Under the pieces are notes generated by a model. It did no database searches. It saw only the letters and a list, made by a program, of their open reading frames with translations, and was not told the origin of the DNA. The translations under genes and the position numbers were made by a program. Shown here piece after piece: positions 14,876 through 23,687 of a stretch of DNA of 48,719 nt (position 1 is its first letter; every line of letters begins with the position of its first letter). The DNA comes from an uncultured Collinsella sp. (GTDB taxonomy: Bacteria > Actinomycetota > Coriobacteriia > Coriobacteriales > Coriobacteriaceae): contig UQDE01000012.1 in NCBI GenBank assembly GCA_900539735.1, forward strand, positions 1-48,719. The letters run 5' to 3'.

Positions 14876-14920
14876 GGGTCGCTTTGCACTCAGTCTTTCT
14901 ATTGTATCCGCGCGCGCGGG

Positions 14921-15673
14921 CTAGAACGCAAACGCGGCCGCGATGTCGCAAGAAATCAGCAGGTCGGCATTTGCATCCTGATCGGTGGGAGCAAGGTTGC
15001 ATATGGCCAGCGGCGCGCCGGTAAAGTAACGCGTAAGGCCCGCCGCCGGATACACCACGAGCGAGGTCCCACCCACAATGAGGGCATCGGCCGCGGCGAT
15101 GGCGGCAACGGCACCGGTCAGCACATGCTCATCGAGCGGCTCCTCGTAGAGCACCACATCGGGCTTGATGCGCCCGCCGCACGCAGGACACACAGGCACG
15201 CCCGCGGCGTCCTCGTGCTCGCGCGAGCAAATCCACTCGGCGCTATAGACCGCGCCGCACGACTGGCAAATGTTGCGATGGACCGATCCGTGCAGCTCGA
15301 ACACGCGCTGCGAGCCGGCCGCCTGGTGCAGACCGTCGATATTTTGCGTCACCACGGCGTCGAGCTTGCCGGCGCGCTCCAGCTCGGCCAGCTTGGTGTG
15401 GCAGCGGTTAGGCTTAGCGTTAAGCGCGATCATCTTGGTGCGGTAAAAGTCGAAGAACTCCGCAGGATGTGCCTCGTAAAAGCTATGCGACAGCATGGTC
15501 TCGGGCGGATAGGCAAACTGCTGGTGATACAGGCCGTCCACGCTGCGGAAATCGGGGATGCCACTTGCCGTGGAAACACCAGCGCCGCCAAAGAAGACCA
15601 CGCGCTTGTGGGTGTCAAACAGATCCGCCAGCGCGGCGGAGGCCTGCCTGGGGTCCGATATTGCCTGCGTCAT
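14921..15673 (-). CDS. cobB: Sir2-family NAD-dependent protein deacylase
   Basis: This 250-residue class III deacylase has the NAD-binding GAGVSTASGIPDFRS (about 30-44), TQNIDGLH (about 113-120) and the catalytic His in ELHGSVHRN. Its zinc ribbon is ICQSCG, then VCPACG, with about 25 residues between the Cys pairs. VVGGTSLVVYPAAGL is the C-terminal nucleotide motif. It should remove acetyl or other acyl groups from lysines with consumption of NAD+, giving nicotinamide and O-acyl-ADP-ribose. The length is typical for bacterial sirtuins. It is monocistronic on the minus strand, upstream of and separated from folP-folK by a hairpin. Confidence 0.93.
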   Translation of the reverse strand: MTQAISDPRQASAALADLFDTHKRVVFFGGAGVSTASGIPDFRSVDGLYHQQFAYPPETMLSHSFYEAHPAEFFDFYRTKMIALNAKPNRCHTKLAELERAGKLDAVVTQNIDGLHQAAGSQRVFELHGSVHRNICQSCGAVYSAEWICSREHEDAAGVPVCPACGGRIKPDVVLYEEPLDEHVLTGAVAAIAAADALIVGGTSLVVYPAAGLTRYFTGAPLAICNLAPTDQDANADLLISCDIAAAFAF

Positions 15674-15809
15674 ATGAGTCCTCCGTCCTTGTTAGTCGGG
15701 CAGCGTTGAGCGACGTCCCAGCATGCGGCCTTTAAGTCAGCATGCACGGAGCCCACCCCCGCCCCTGTTGCGCTAATCTTAAGCCTGCCAACCCCGTCGA
15801 AAGGACACC

Positions 15810-16628
15810 ATGCCTCAGACTTACACTTTCGCCTCGTGGAACGTCAACGGCCTGCGCGCCGTGCTCAAAAAGGACCCGAGCTTTATCCAGATCGCGCAAG
15901 AACTCGACGTCGATATCCTGGCGCTGCAGGAGACCAAGCTGCAGGAGGGCCAGGTCGATATCGACCTGCCCGGCTATCACCAAACCTGGAGCTACGCCGA
16001 GCGCAAAGGCTATTCGGGCACCGCGGTCTTTAGCCGCCAGGAGCCGCTACGCGTGCTGCGCGCCGACGCGTTGCTGCCCTACGCCGGCGAGGGCGAGGCC
16101 GCCGAGCTCGTTGCCCAAGCCGCAACCGAGGGCCGCGTCTGTGCGCTCGAGTTCGACAAGTTTTGGTTTGTCGACGTCTATACGCCCAACGCGCAAAATG
16201 AGCTCGCGCGCATCGACGTGCGTATGGCCTGGGACGATGCCTATCGCGGCTTTTTGGGCGCGCTTGAGCACGAAACCGGCAAGCCCGTCGTAACCTGCGG
16301 CGACTTTAACGTGGCGCACGAAGAGATCGACCTTAAGAACCCCAAGTCCAACCGCGGCAACGCAGGCTTTTCGGACGAAGAGCGCGGTAAGTTTACCGAG
16401 CTGCTCAACGCCGGCTTTACCGATACCTGGCGCACGGCTAATCCGGACGTTGAGGGCGTCTACAGCTGGTGGAGCTATCGCTTTAATGCCCGCAAGAACA
16501 ACGCCGGCTGGCGCATCGACTACTTCCTGGTAAGCGACGCAATCGCCGCCAACGTTCGCGACACCGGCATCCGCGGCGACATCTTCGGCAGCGACCACTG
16601 CCCCGTCACCCTCACGCTAGAACTCTAG
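15810..16628 (+). CDS. xth: Exodeoxyribonuclease III (AP endonuclease)
   Basis: This 272-residue protein is a complete EEP-family nuclease. Visible motifs are FASWNVNGLRAVL at the N terminus, LQETKLQEG (metal-binding Glu), VYTPNAQNEL, GDFNVAHEEID (catalytic Asp and Asn), GWRIDYFLVS and the C-terminal GSDHCPVTL (catalytic His). It cuts DNA at abasic sites and removes 3' blocking groups during base excision repair. GAAAGGA lies just upstream of the ATG. The gene is flanked by intergenic palindromes on its 3' side and divergently by the sirtuin gene on its 5' side. Confidence 0.95.
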   Translation: MPQTYTFASWNVNGLRAVLKKDPSFIQIAQELDVDILALQETKLQEGQVDIDLPGYHQTWSYAERKGYSGTAVFSRQEPLRVLRADALLPYAGEGEAAELVAQAATEGRVCALEFDKFWFVDVYTPNAQNELARIDVRMAWDDAYRGFLGALEHETGKPVVTCGDFNVAHEEIDLKNPKSNRGNAGFSDEERGKFTELLNAGFTDTWRTANPDVEGVYSWWSYRFNARKNNAGWRIDYFLVSDAIAANVRDTGIRGDIFGSDHCPVTLTLEL

Positions 16629-16643
16629 CCCCAAGTAATTCCT

Positions 16644-16684
16644 GGGGGGACAGAGGAAAACAGATTGTGTGGCCCCTCTCCCCC
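16644..16684. repeat. GGGACAG-core imperfect palindrome
   Basis: GGGGGACAGAGG (16645-16656) faces CCTCTCCCCC (16675-16684). The GGGGACAG core is the same as in six other intergenic elements of this window. It lies 15 bases beyond the xth stop codon. Confidence 0.5.
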
Positions 16685-16690
16685 TATAAG

Positions 16691-16753
16691 TTGCGGTGGA
16701 ATAGTTCCTGTTTGGGCAGCAAATAGCCAAAAACGAGAACTATTCCACCGCAA
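16691..16753. repeat. 17-bp perfect inverted repeat between xth and the ECF operon
   Basis: TTGCGGTGGAATAGTTC (16691-16707) and its exact reverse complement (16737-16753) enclose a 29-base loop, which itself contains a weak TTTGG/CCAAA pairing. It sits between the convergent xth and ECF S-component genes, so it may act as a shared terminator. There is no T-run next to the stem. Confidence 0.85.
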
Positions 16754-16777
16754 GTTCGTGAGGGAACGCGAAATGCC

Positions 16778-17491
16778 CTACAGCCCGTATTTCACGACGA
16801 CACGGTTAATGCGGCGACACCAGGGCTTGTACAGGGCGGCCAAAAACACGCAGGTCGCAAGGCCGTGTGTGATATCGAACGGCACTGCCGTGGCAAGACG
16901 CGCCACGACGCCCGCCCACGTGAGCGGTTGTACAAAACCGATAATGTCGTACGCGTTGATCACCACGCCGTACAGCAGACCCGAAGCAAAGCCGTACGCC
17001 ATCAGCGCCGGCATGCGCACGGTTCCATCCGCACGGTCGAACGCACCGGCATGCGCCAGCGCACCGCCAACATAGCCAACCAGGCCCCAGGCATACATCT
17101 GCCATGGCGTCCACATGCCCTGCCCAAAAAAGAAATTGCTGGTCAGCGCCGCCAGCGCGCCAACCATAAAACCATTGCGGCGACCAAGCGTCGCCCCCGC
17201 GATAATGGCGATGGCGCTCACCGGTTTAAAGTCGGGAATGGGCCCAAACAGGATGCGCCCCGCCGCCGCCAGCGCCGCGAGCACCAGCGTGGGCATAATC
17301 TGGCGCAAACCCGGACGAGATGCCTCGTAACCCGCAAAGAACAGCGCGAGCACCAGCGCCACCACGACCAGCATGGCAAGTGCCGCCTGCTCAACGCCCG
17401 CTAGCAACGCCGCAGCCATCACCGCGGGCACCGCCAGCAGCAACGGGATCTCCAGTTTTGTGAGTAAACGCGAGAAACGACAGTCCGTCAT
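16778..17491 (-). CDS. ECF transporter substrate-binding (S) component
   Basis: This is a 237-residue integral membrane protein with about six hydrophobic segments and the typical ECF S-component pattern: a cytoplasmic N terminus, GRILFGPIPDFKPVSAIAIIAGATLG, FMVGALAALTSNFFFGQGMWTPWQMYAWG, and a short Arg-rich C terminus. The WTPWQM segment and NAYDI loop recall S components of the cobalamin or precorrin type, but the substrate cannot be fixed from sequence. It starts 4 bases after the stop of the ATPase gene (ATG at 17491 with GATGGG before it). The longer frame upstream overlaps the ATPase gene and is not needed. It is the last gene of a T-A-S operon. Confidence 0.8.
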   Translation of the reverse strand: MTDCRFSRLLTKLEIPLLLAVPAVMAAALLAGVEQAALAMLVVVALVLALFFAGYEASRPGLRQIMPTLVLAALAAAGRILFGPIPDFKPVSAIAIIAGATLGRRNGFMVGALAALTSNFFFGQGMWTPWQMYAWGLVGYVGGALAHAGAFDRADGTVRMPALMAYGFASGLLYGVVINAYDIIGFVQPLTWAGVVARLATAVPFDITHGLATCVFLAALYKPWCRRINRVVVKYGL

Positions 17492-17495
17492 CCCA

Positions 17496-19139
17496 TCACG
17501 CCCTATAGAACACGTTGTCGGCAAAGAAGTCGGCCGGGGGCTCCATGCAGGCAATCTCGCCGTCAAACATCATGGCGACGTCGTCGGCTACCTGCTCGGC
17601 AAAGTCCAAATCGTGCGTAGCCATGATGACGGTGCCGCCAGCCTTCGCATGGTCACGCAGGGCACGGGCGATGATGCGGCGGCTGGCCAGGTCCAAACCC
17701 TTGGTGGGCTCATCGAGCAATAGCAGCTCGGGGCCAATCAACAGCAGCTTTGCCAACGCAAGCAGCTGGCACTGACCGCCCGAAAGATCGTACGGGTGAC
17801 GCGCCTCCAAGCCCGCCAGACCCAGGCGCGCTGTCTGCTCCCGTGCTGCGGCCTCGTCGTATCCGCAGGTCGAGGCCCATTCCATCAGCTCATCGCGAAC
17901 CGTCTCGGCAACCAGCAATGCCTTGGGATTCTGTGGCAGCAGCGCCGCCGAGGCCGCTTCGCGCACCATGCGGCCGCGCTGCAGCTTGGCGGTCTTCGCC
18001 AGCACCGAGAGCATCGTCGACTTACCGCATCCGTTGCCGCCCACGATTGCATGCACCGCGCCAGCCGAAAACGAAGCATCGAGCCCGCGCAGCACCCAGC
18101 CGGACGCTCGATCGTAGCGAAACCAGCCTTCCGACAGGGTGGTAGCCGACCCGCCGTGCATTTTTTGGAGTATTCTGCTTCCATCCGTGCGCGAGAAGGC
18201 TTCCGAGCCGTTCTCGAGCGACGTTTGCGCCACAAATTCGGACGATTTGTCCAATTCCGAACTTTTTTTTGCGCTCGATACGTCCCCGGGCGGCTCCAGA
18301 GAGCCCAAATTGTCCTCACGTCTGCTGAATACTCCTTTATTTGCACATCGGATGGCACCCCACCCCAACATGTCATCGGAAAACAGCGATTCTCGGCGTC
18401 CCAAAGAAGCCATATCCGTCACCTCGCGCACGCGACCGTCCTCAATCCGGTACGCACACGTCACGTATTCGAGCATTGGGCGCGGCTGATGCGTCGCCAC
18501 AACAACCGTGCAGCCCAGCTCGCGATTCACACGAAACAGCGCGTGCAGGAAATTCTTCTCCGCAACCGGATCAAGCTGAGACGTGGGCTCGTCGAGCAGC
18601 AGCACGCGCGGGCGCAATGCCAGCACAGCCGCCAGCGACAGCAGCTGTTTGCGTCCGCCCGAAAGCGTATCGGTGTCGCGGTGGAGCCAATCTTCCAGCC
18701 CAAAGAAATAGCTGGTCTCAGCTACGCGACGACGCATCTCATCACGCGCTAGCCCCAAGTTTTCCAGGCCAAACGCCATCTCGTGCCACACGGTTTCGCA
18801 CACGATCTGGTTCTCGGGATCCTGGAACACATAGCCCACGCGCTCCGCCGATGCCCGCACATCCATGTCGGCGACGTTCTCGCCCAGCACGCGCGCATCG
18901 CCAGTGCGCTCGCCCGCCGGAGCGATCTCGGGTTTGAGCAGCGACAGCAGCGTCGACTTACCCGATCCGGTACCACCAACAAGCAGCGCAAATGCACCCT
19001 GGGGAACAGACCAGTCGAGTCCCTCGAGTACCGACGCCTCAGCCCCGGGGTAGGTAAAGCTCAGGCCCCGTGCCTCAATCGCAGGCACATCGGAGCCGCA
19101 CGCCCCGCCCGTTACCGAGCAGCTATCCAACCGAGCCAT
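17496..19139 (-). CDS. Fused double ATPase of an ECF transporter
   Basis: The 547 residues hold two complete ABC ATPase domains. The first (about 1-250) has GGTGSGKSTLL, a Q-loop in FQDPENQIV, LSGGRKQLL and LLLDEPTSQLDP. The second (about 325-547) has GGNGCGKSTML, LSGGQCQLL and LLLDEPTKGLDLAS. The FQDPENQIV form is characteristic of the ECF EcfA family. A hydrophilic linker of roughly 70 residues, Ser- and Glu-rich and encoded by visibly less GC-rich DNA (18170-18340), joins them. The fusion replaces separate EcfA1 and EcfA2. Its start overlaps the T-component stop by one base (TGATG). It energises vitamin or metal uptake with the S and T components beside it. Confidence 0.93.
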   Translation of the reverse strand: MARLDSCSVTGGACGSDVPAIEARGLSFTYPGAEASVLEGLDWSVPQGAFALLVGGTGSGKSTLLSLLKPEIAPAGERTGDARVLGENVADMDVRASAERVGYVFQDPENQIVCETVWHEMAFGLENLGLARDEMRRRVAETSYFFGLEDWLHRDTDTLSGGRKQLLSLAAVLALRPRVLLLDEPTSQLDPVAEKNFLHALFRVNRELGCTVVVATHQPRPMLEYVTCAYRIEDGRVREVTDMASLGRRESLFSDDMLGWGAIRCANKGVFSRREDNLGSLEPPGDVSSAKKSSELDKSSEFVAQTSLENGSEAFSRTDGSRILQKMHGGSATTLSEGWFRYDRASGWVLRGLDASFSAGAVHAIVGGNGCGKSTMLSVLAKTAKLQRGRMVREAASAALLPQNPKALLVAETVRDELMEWASTCGYDEAAAREQTARLGLAGLEARHPYDLSGGQCQLLALAKLLLIGPELLLLDEPTKGLDLASRRIIARALRDHAKAGGTVIMATHDLDFAEQVADDVAMMFDGEIACMEPPADFFADNVFYRA

Positions 19140-20032
19140 CAGCCAAACCTCTTCTCATCAATCGCGTGCAACGCGCAAGGCAGCACCATCCAGGCAGCGT
19201 ACACGACATAGCCCGGCCACGGCGCCGGCACCGAGAGCTGCGGATAAAACGAATACTGCGTCGTCGCGGTCCACGCCACCGCCACCGCGGCAGCACCAAA
19301 CAGCGCAAGCCCAACCAGCGCGGCAACGTCGCTGCGCCCCAGCCGATACCGCGCATACGTCGTACGACGCGTCGCGGCGCCCCACCCGCGCGAGCGCATC
19401 GCGTCCGCGCGCTCCAACGAATCTTCCATGCCCCAGCCCATCAATGCACTCGATGCCCGCAGGCGCGAGCGCACGGGGTCGGCCGGCGCGCGGCCCGGCA
19501 CATCAATCGCATCCTGCACCGCCAGCACCGTACGGCCGCGGCGCAAAAACTGCGGGATAAGCCTCATGCACATCGAGATCATGAGCGCGATCACCGGTGC
19601 GGCGTTACCCAAAAGCGCGAGCACCTTGTCGTATTCGAGCATCGACGCCGCGGCCTCAAACCACAGCACGCTCGCCACAAACAGCCCGCCCATGCACAGG
19701 CCGTATACCATGCTCTCCAGATACACCGCGCGCATGCCAATACGGAACAGCTCCGTCGAGCCCGAGGCACTAAACAGTGGATTGACCAGCGCGATAATCA
19801 AAATCACCGGCAGCTGCCAGCGAAGTGCGCCCAGCGTGCGGGCAGCCCCACGCGTCGCAAATCCATACGCCAACCCGCCCGCAAGTGACAGCGCAATCAG
19901 CACCGGCTGCATCGAGAACATGGTGAGCCCCAGCGTCAGCACTATATAGAGCGCCGGCACAGCTGGATGCGACATCGAGAATGCCGCGACGGGCTCGCCG
20001 CCAAACTCCTCTCGTATGTTGTCCACGGGCAC
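19139..20032 (-). CDS. ecfT: ECF transporter transmembrane (T) component
   Basis: This membrane protein couples the ATPases to the S component. It shows about six hydrophobic segments starting with HPAVPALYIVLTLGL, and the coupling-helix signature ADAMRSRGWG, equivalent to the Ala-Arg-Gly motif of EcfT/CbiQ. I place the start at the GTG at 20032 (297 residues) because GAGGGGAC precedes it at good spacing. The N-terminal sequence from there (VPVDNIREEFGG, then SMSHPAV) looks like family members, and the further upstream extension to 20194 is Arg/Leu-rich and runs into the divergent glmU promoter region. The next GTG at 20026 is an alternative. It is the first gene of the operon. Confidence 0.82.
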   Translation of the reverse strand: MPVDNIREEFGGEPVAAFSMSHPAVPALYIVLTLGLTMFSMQPVLIALSLAGGLAYGFATRGAARTLGALRWQLPVILIIALVNPLFSASGSTELFRIGMRAVYLESMVYGLCMGGLFVASVLWFEAAASMLEYDKVLALLGNAAPVIALMISMCMRLIPQFLRRGRTVLAVQDAIDVPGRAPADPVRSRLRASSALMGWGMEDSLERADAMRSRGWGAATRRTTYARYRLGRSDVAALVGLALFGAAAVAVAWTATTQYSFYPQLSVPAPWPGYVVYAAWMVLPCALHAIDEKRFG

Positions 20033-20222
20033 CCCCGTCCCCTCGCTCAAACGACAGCTCCGCAGCACCGCCGCCATGCACGGCCAGCGCAAACGCCACG
20101 CCGGCGGCGCAAGCCTCAACCGCCGCAATCCAATCGTTACGCGCTCAACATATGCCTGCGGTATCATATTGCGCCGTGTATCGTTTCCAAGCACACGTCT
20201 CTATAACGTAACAGGAGATCAC

Positions 20223-21635
20223 ATGGACGCAACCGCAATTATCCTCGCTGCCGGCGAGGGCACCCGCATGAAGTCGAACCACTGCAAGGTTTCGCACAAG
20301 ATCCTGGGTAAGCCCATGGTCCAGTGGATCGTCGACGCTACCATCAAGGCCGGCTGCAGCCGCGTCGTGGTCGTCATCGGCAGCCACGCCGACGAGATGC
20401 GCGCCCTTATCGACGGCACCTACGCCAACAGCGCCACCAAGGTCGAGTGCGTCGAGCAGACCGAGCGCCTGGGCACCGGCCACGCCGTGAAGGTCGCGCT
20501 CGAGGCCTGCGGCATCACGCAAGGCCCCGTCGTCGTGCTCAACGGCGACTTGCCGCTCATCACCGCCGACACCGTCGCCAAGTTCGCGCAGACCGTCGCC
20601 ACCGGCGAACTCGCCTGCACCGTCATGACCATGACCCCGCCTGATCCCTTCGGCTACGGCCGCATCAAGCTGGGCGCCGATGGTCAGATCGAGCGCATCA
20701 TCGAGCAGAAGGACTGCACGCCCGAGCAGGCCGCCACGCTGCTCGAGTGCAACGCCGGCTGCTACGCCTTCGACGGCGCGCAGCTCGCCGCCCACATCAA
20801 CGAGATCGGCAACGACAACGCGCAGTCCGAGTACTACCTGCCCGACATGCTCGAGATCCTCAAAGGCCACGGCCAGGCAGTCTCCATCTTCCACTGCGAC
20901 GACTACCGCGACGGCCTGGGCGTCAACAGCCGCATTCAGCTCGCGCAGCTCACCGCCATCGCGCGCGACCGCATCAACGAGCACTGGATGGCCGAGGGCG
21001 TCACGTTCATCGATCCCACGCAGGCCTGGATCGGTCCCGATGCCGTCATCGGCCGCGACACCGTCGTGTGGCCGCAGACGCACCTGATCGGCCACGTCAC
21101 CGTGGGCGAGGAGTGCCAGCTCGGCCCCAACAGCCGCCTCACCGACACCACCGTCGGCAGCGGCTGCACCATCGATGAAACCATCGCCGTCGAGGCCGTC
21201 ATCGAGAACGGCGTCGACTGCGGCCCGCGCGCCTACCTGCGCCCGGGCACCCACATGCTCGACGGTTCCAAGGCCGGCACGCACGTGGAGATCAAGAAGT
21301 CCACAATCGGCGAGGGCTCCAAGGTGCCGCACCTGTCCTACATCGGCGATACCACCATGGGCTCCGGCGTCAACGTGGGCGCGGGCTCCATCACCTGCAA
21401 CTACGACGGCGTGCACAAGCACAAGACCGTCATCGGCAAGGATGCCTTCATCGGCTCCGACACCATGATGGTCGCGCCCGCCCAGATTGGCGACGGCGCG
21501 CTCGTGGCCGCCGGCTCCGTCATCACCGAGCCGGTCCCGGCAGACGCACTTGGCCTGGGTCGTGCCCGCCAGATAAATATTGAGGGCTGGGCCGCCGATT
21601 ATCGCCGCCGTCTGCACGAGGACGACGAGGTATAA
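20223..21635 (+). CDS. glmU: Bifunctional GlmU (acetyltransferase/uridylyltransferase)
   Basis: This 470-residue enzyme makes UDP-N-acetylglucosamine for peptidoglycan. Residues 1 to about 230 are the uridylyltransferase domain (IILAAGEGTRMKS, NGDLPLIT, FGYGRIKLG, NAGCYAF). From about 250 on, hexapeptide repeats form the left-handed beta-helix acetyltransferase (VIGRDTVVWPQTHLIG, RAYLRPGTHM, HVEIKKSTIGEGSKVPHLSYIG, NVGAGSITCNYDG). AGGAGATCAC precedes the ATG at 20223; the longer in-frame extension upstream is not expected to be used. It is followed by a clear terminator and then prs. UDP-GlcNAc synthesis and PRPP synthesis are often neighbours in Gram-positive genomes. Confidence 0.97.
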   Translation: MDATAIILAAGEGTRMKSNHCKVSHKILGKPMVQWIVDATIKAGCSRVVVVIGSHADEMRALIDGTYANSATKVECVEQTERLGTGHAVKVALEACGITQGPVVVLNGDLPLITADTVAKFAQTVATGELACTVMTMTPPDPFGYGRIKLGADGQIERIIEQKDCTPEQAATLLECNAGCYAFDGAQLAAHINEIGNDNAQSEYYLPDMLEILKGHGQAVSIFHCDDYRDGLGVNSRIQLAQLTAIARDRINEHWMAEGVTFIDPTQAWIGPDAVIGRDTVVWPQTHLIGHVTVGEECQLGPNSRLTDTTVGSGCTIDETIAVEAVIENGVDCGPRAYLRPGTHMLDGSKAGTHVEIKKSTIGEGSKVPHLSYIGDTTMGSGVNVGAGSITCNYDGVHKHKTVIGKDAFIGSDTMMVAPAQIGDGALVAAGSVITEPVPADALGLGRARQINIEGWAADYRRRLHEDDEV

Positions 21636-21652
21636 CGTTTTACCAAGCATCT

Positions 21653-21686
21653 AAGGAGCTGTTCCCATGGGGGCGGCTCCTTTTTC
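21653..21686 (+). terminator. Terminator after glmU
   Basis: AAGGAGC (21653-21659) pairs with GCTCCTT (21676-21682), with a partial inner stem, and is followed by TTTTTC. It lies 17 bases after the glmU stop. Confidence 0.88.
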
Positions 21687-21776
21687 TATCGTGACCTGCG
21701 CAACCGGATGAGTGGTCGGTTCGTGTCCGTTGACGGTAAAGACGTTATCAAGACCCGATTAACCCCGCCGCGCGGT

Positions 21777-21782
21777 TACAAT
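21777..21782 (+). promoter_or_regulatory. Possible -10 element of prs
   Basis: TACAAT lies about 45 bases upstream of the prs start, past the glmU terminator. No good -35 box stands at the usual distance, so the call is tentative. Confidence 0.35.
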
Positions 21783-21826
21783 GCAACAAGGCATCTATAT
21801 GGCATTCGATATAAAGGAGAAGGGTA

Positions 21827-22813
21827 ATGCCGATTAATGATCCCGAGAAGTCGGAGAATATGCGCAAGTCCATCCGCGTGTATTCCGGTTCCTCCAACCG
21901 TCCCCTCGCTCAGAAGATCGCTGAGTACCTTGGGGTCGAGCTTTCGGGCCTTACGCTAAAGCAGTTCGCCAACGGTGAGATTTACGCCCGCTACGACGAG
22001 ACCGTCCGCGGCGCCGACGTCTTCCTGATTCAGTCCGTGGCCGGCGGCAACGTCAACGACATGCTCATGGAGCTGCTCATCGCCACCGACGCTGCCAAGC
22101 GCGCATCCGCCCGCTCCATCACCGCCGTCATCACCCACTACGGCTATGCCCGCCAGGACCGCAAGGCCGGCCCGCGCGAGCCCATCACCGCCCGCCTCGT
22201 CGCCAACCTGCTCGAGCGCGCCGGCGTCGACCGCATTATCACCCTCGACCTGCACCAGGGTCAGATCCAGGGCTTCTTTGATATCCCGGTCAACCACCTG
22301 TCCGCACTGCCGCTGTTTGGCCAGTACTACAACGACATGCACTTCGACACCGACAACCTGGTTGTCGTCTCCCCCGACGTGGGCCGTGCCAAGGCCGCCA
22401 AGAAGCTGTCCGACATGCTCGGCTGCGACCTGGCCATCGCCCACAAGGGCCGTCCGCGCCACAACGCCGCCGAGGTCATGGGCATCATCGGTGACATCAA
22501 GGGCAAGACCTGCGTCATCAACGACGACATGATCGACACCGCTGGCACCCTGTGCGCCAACGTCAAGGAGCTCAAGGCTATGGGCGCTGGCGACATCTAC
22601 GTCTGCGCCACCCACGGCATCTTCTCCGGTCCGGCCATCGAGCGCCTGAACGACGCCCCGATCGTCGAGTGCGTCGTCACCGACGCCATTCCCGTCGAGG
22701 TCGGCGGCAAGATCAAGACCATCTCGGTCGCCGAGGAGTTCGCTCAGGCCATCTCCGCCGTTTACCACGAGGAGCCCGTCTCCACGCTCGTCGGCGGCGA
22801 CTTCGCGCTGTAG
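21827..22813 (+). CDS. prs: Ribose-phosphate pyrophosphokinase
   Basis: The 328-residue protein is a complete PRPP synthetase (ribose 5-phosphate + ATP to PRPP + AMP), feeding the purine genes purF, purM, purN and purE found later in the window. Visible motifs are the N-terminal IRVYSGSSNRPLAQKIAEYL, the ATP-binding GYARQDRKAGPREPITARLVA (flexible HYGYARQD region), the catalytic VVSPDVGRAKAA and the PRPP loop VINDDMIDTAGTL. AAAGGAGAAGGGTA precedes the ATG. Length matches class I enzymes (about 315-330). Confidence 0.97.
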   Translation: MPINDPEKSENMRKSIRVYSGSSNRPLAQKIAEYLGVELSGLTLKQFANGEIYARYDETVRGADVFLIQSVAGGNVNDMLMELLIATDAAKRASARSITAVITHYGYARQDRKAGPREPITARLVANLLERAGVDRIITLDLHQGQIQGFFDIPVNHLSALPLFGQYYNDMHFDTDNLVVVSPDVGRAKAAKKLSDMLGCDLAIAHKGRPRHNAAEVMGIIGDIKGKTCVINDDMIDTAGTLCANVKELKAMGAGDIYVCATHGIFSGPAIERLNDAPIVECVVTDAIPVEVGGKIKTISVAEEFAQAISAVYHEEPVSTLVGGDFAL

Positions 22814-22836
22814 CCGCTCGACCCTCGCATCCCTCC

Positions 22837-22941
22837 GGAAGCCCCGGACGCGCCTGCGGGGTTATCACGCGAACGTCCTCGCCGCTTTGCGGCTGCGGGA
22901 TGTTCGCTTTGATAACCCCTCCCGGCGTGTCCGGGGCTTCC
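22837..22941. repeat. 105-base near-continuous hairpin downstream of prs
   Basis: GGAAGCCCCGGACGCGCC (from 22837) pairs with GGCGTGTCCGGGGCTTCC (ending 22941). Further in, GGGGTTATCA pairs with TGATAACCCC and CGAACGTCC with GGATGTTCG, leaving a small loop containing GCCGCTTTGCGGC. It lies 24 bases after the prs stop. It may terminate prs, but the length exceeds an ordinary terminator and no T-run follows. Confidence 0.85.
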
Positions 22942-23057
22942 TGCTGTCTCGGGGCAGCTATTTTCTGAAATGACTTTGCTGCAACCTTTCCTCGCCTTCG
23001 GCGGGCGTGGTAGCCTTTGTCGTTGATTAAACTCTTATGTGTAACGGAAGGACAAAT

Positions 23058-23687
23058 ATGGCAGCTGCACAGCCGCTTAAGATTCGCATGGTTGCCGGAC
23101 TTGGCAACCCCGGCGATGAGTATGCCGAGACCCGCCACAACGCCGGCTTTAAGGCAATCGACGAGCTGGCCCGTCAGGCCGGCGTCACGTACTGGAAAAA
23201 CCAGGCAGGCGCCGAGGTCGCGCTCATCAACATCAACGATCCCGAGGAAGAGAACGGCAAGCGCCAGATCGTGCTGGTCAAGCCGCAGTCGTATATGAAT
23301 ACCTCGGGTGGCCCCATCTCCAAGCTCTGCCGCGAGTACAAAATCAAGGCCGAGGAGCTACTCGTGATTCACGACGAGCTCGACATTCCCGCCGGCGACG
23401 TACGTGTTAAGGTGGGCGGCGGCCACGCCGGCCACAACGGCCTGCGCTCCATCATCGACAAGATGGGCAGCCGCGACTTCAGCCGCATCCGCACCGGTAT
23501 CGGCAACCCTCCCGGCAAGATGGCCGTGGCAGACTACGTGCTCATGCAGCTGCGCGCCCGCGAGGCCGAGGACTTCCAGGACACCTGCGCCCGCGCCGCA
23601 GATGCCGCCGGTCTGGCCATCGTCCACGGCGTGATCTATGCCCGCGACCACGTCAACGGCGCCGCCTCCGCCAACGGCAAGCACTAA
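23058..23687 (+). CDS. pth: Peptidyl-tRNA hydrolase
   Basis: This 209-residue protein recycles peptidyl-tRNA that drops off the ribosome. Recognisable motifs are MVAGLGNPGDEYAETRHNAGF (the catalytic His is in RHNAGF), PQSYMNTSGG (substrate-binding Asn), HDELDIPAGDVRVKVGGGHAGHNGLRS (catalytic Asp and His) and RIRTGIGNP. The start at 23058 has GGAAGGA at 5-base spacing; the longer frame from 23037 has none. Its TAA stop codon is also the first three bases of a GGGACAG-type repeat. Confidence 0.97.
   Translation: MAAAQPLKIRMVAGLGNPGDEYAETRHNAGFKAIDELARQAGVTYWKNQAGAEVALININDPEEENGKRQIVLVKPQSYMNTSGGPISKLCREYKIKAEELLVIHDELDIPAGDVRVKVGGGHAGHNGLRSIIDKMGSRDFSRIRTGIGNPPGKMAVADYVLMQLRAREAEDFQDTCARAADAAGLAIVHGVIYARDHVNGAASANGKH

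Noticed and set aside
20033..20194. N-terminal extension of the ECF T component
   Set aside because: The extra 54 codons are Arg/Leu-rich, unlike EcfT proteins, and overlap the divergent glmU promoter; a GTG with GAGGGGAC fits better.
20145..21650. 501-codon open frame opposite glmU
   Set aside because: The opposite strand encodes an intact GlmU; the antisense product is low-complexity Ala/Gly/Asp and has no ribosome-binding site.
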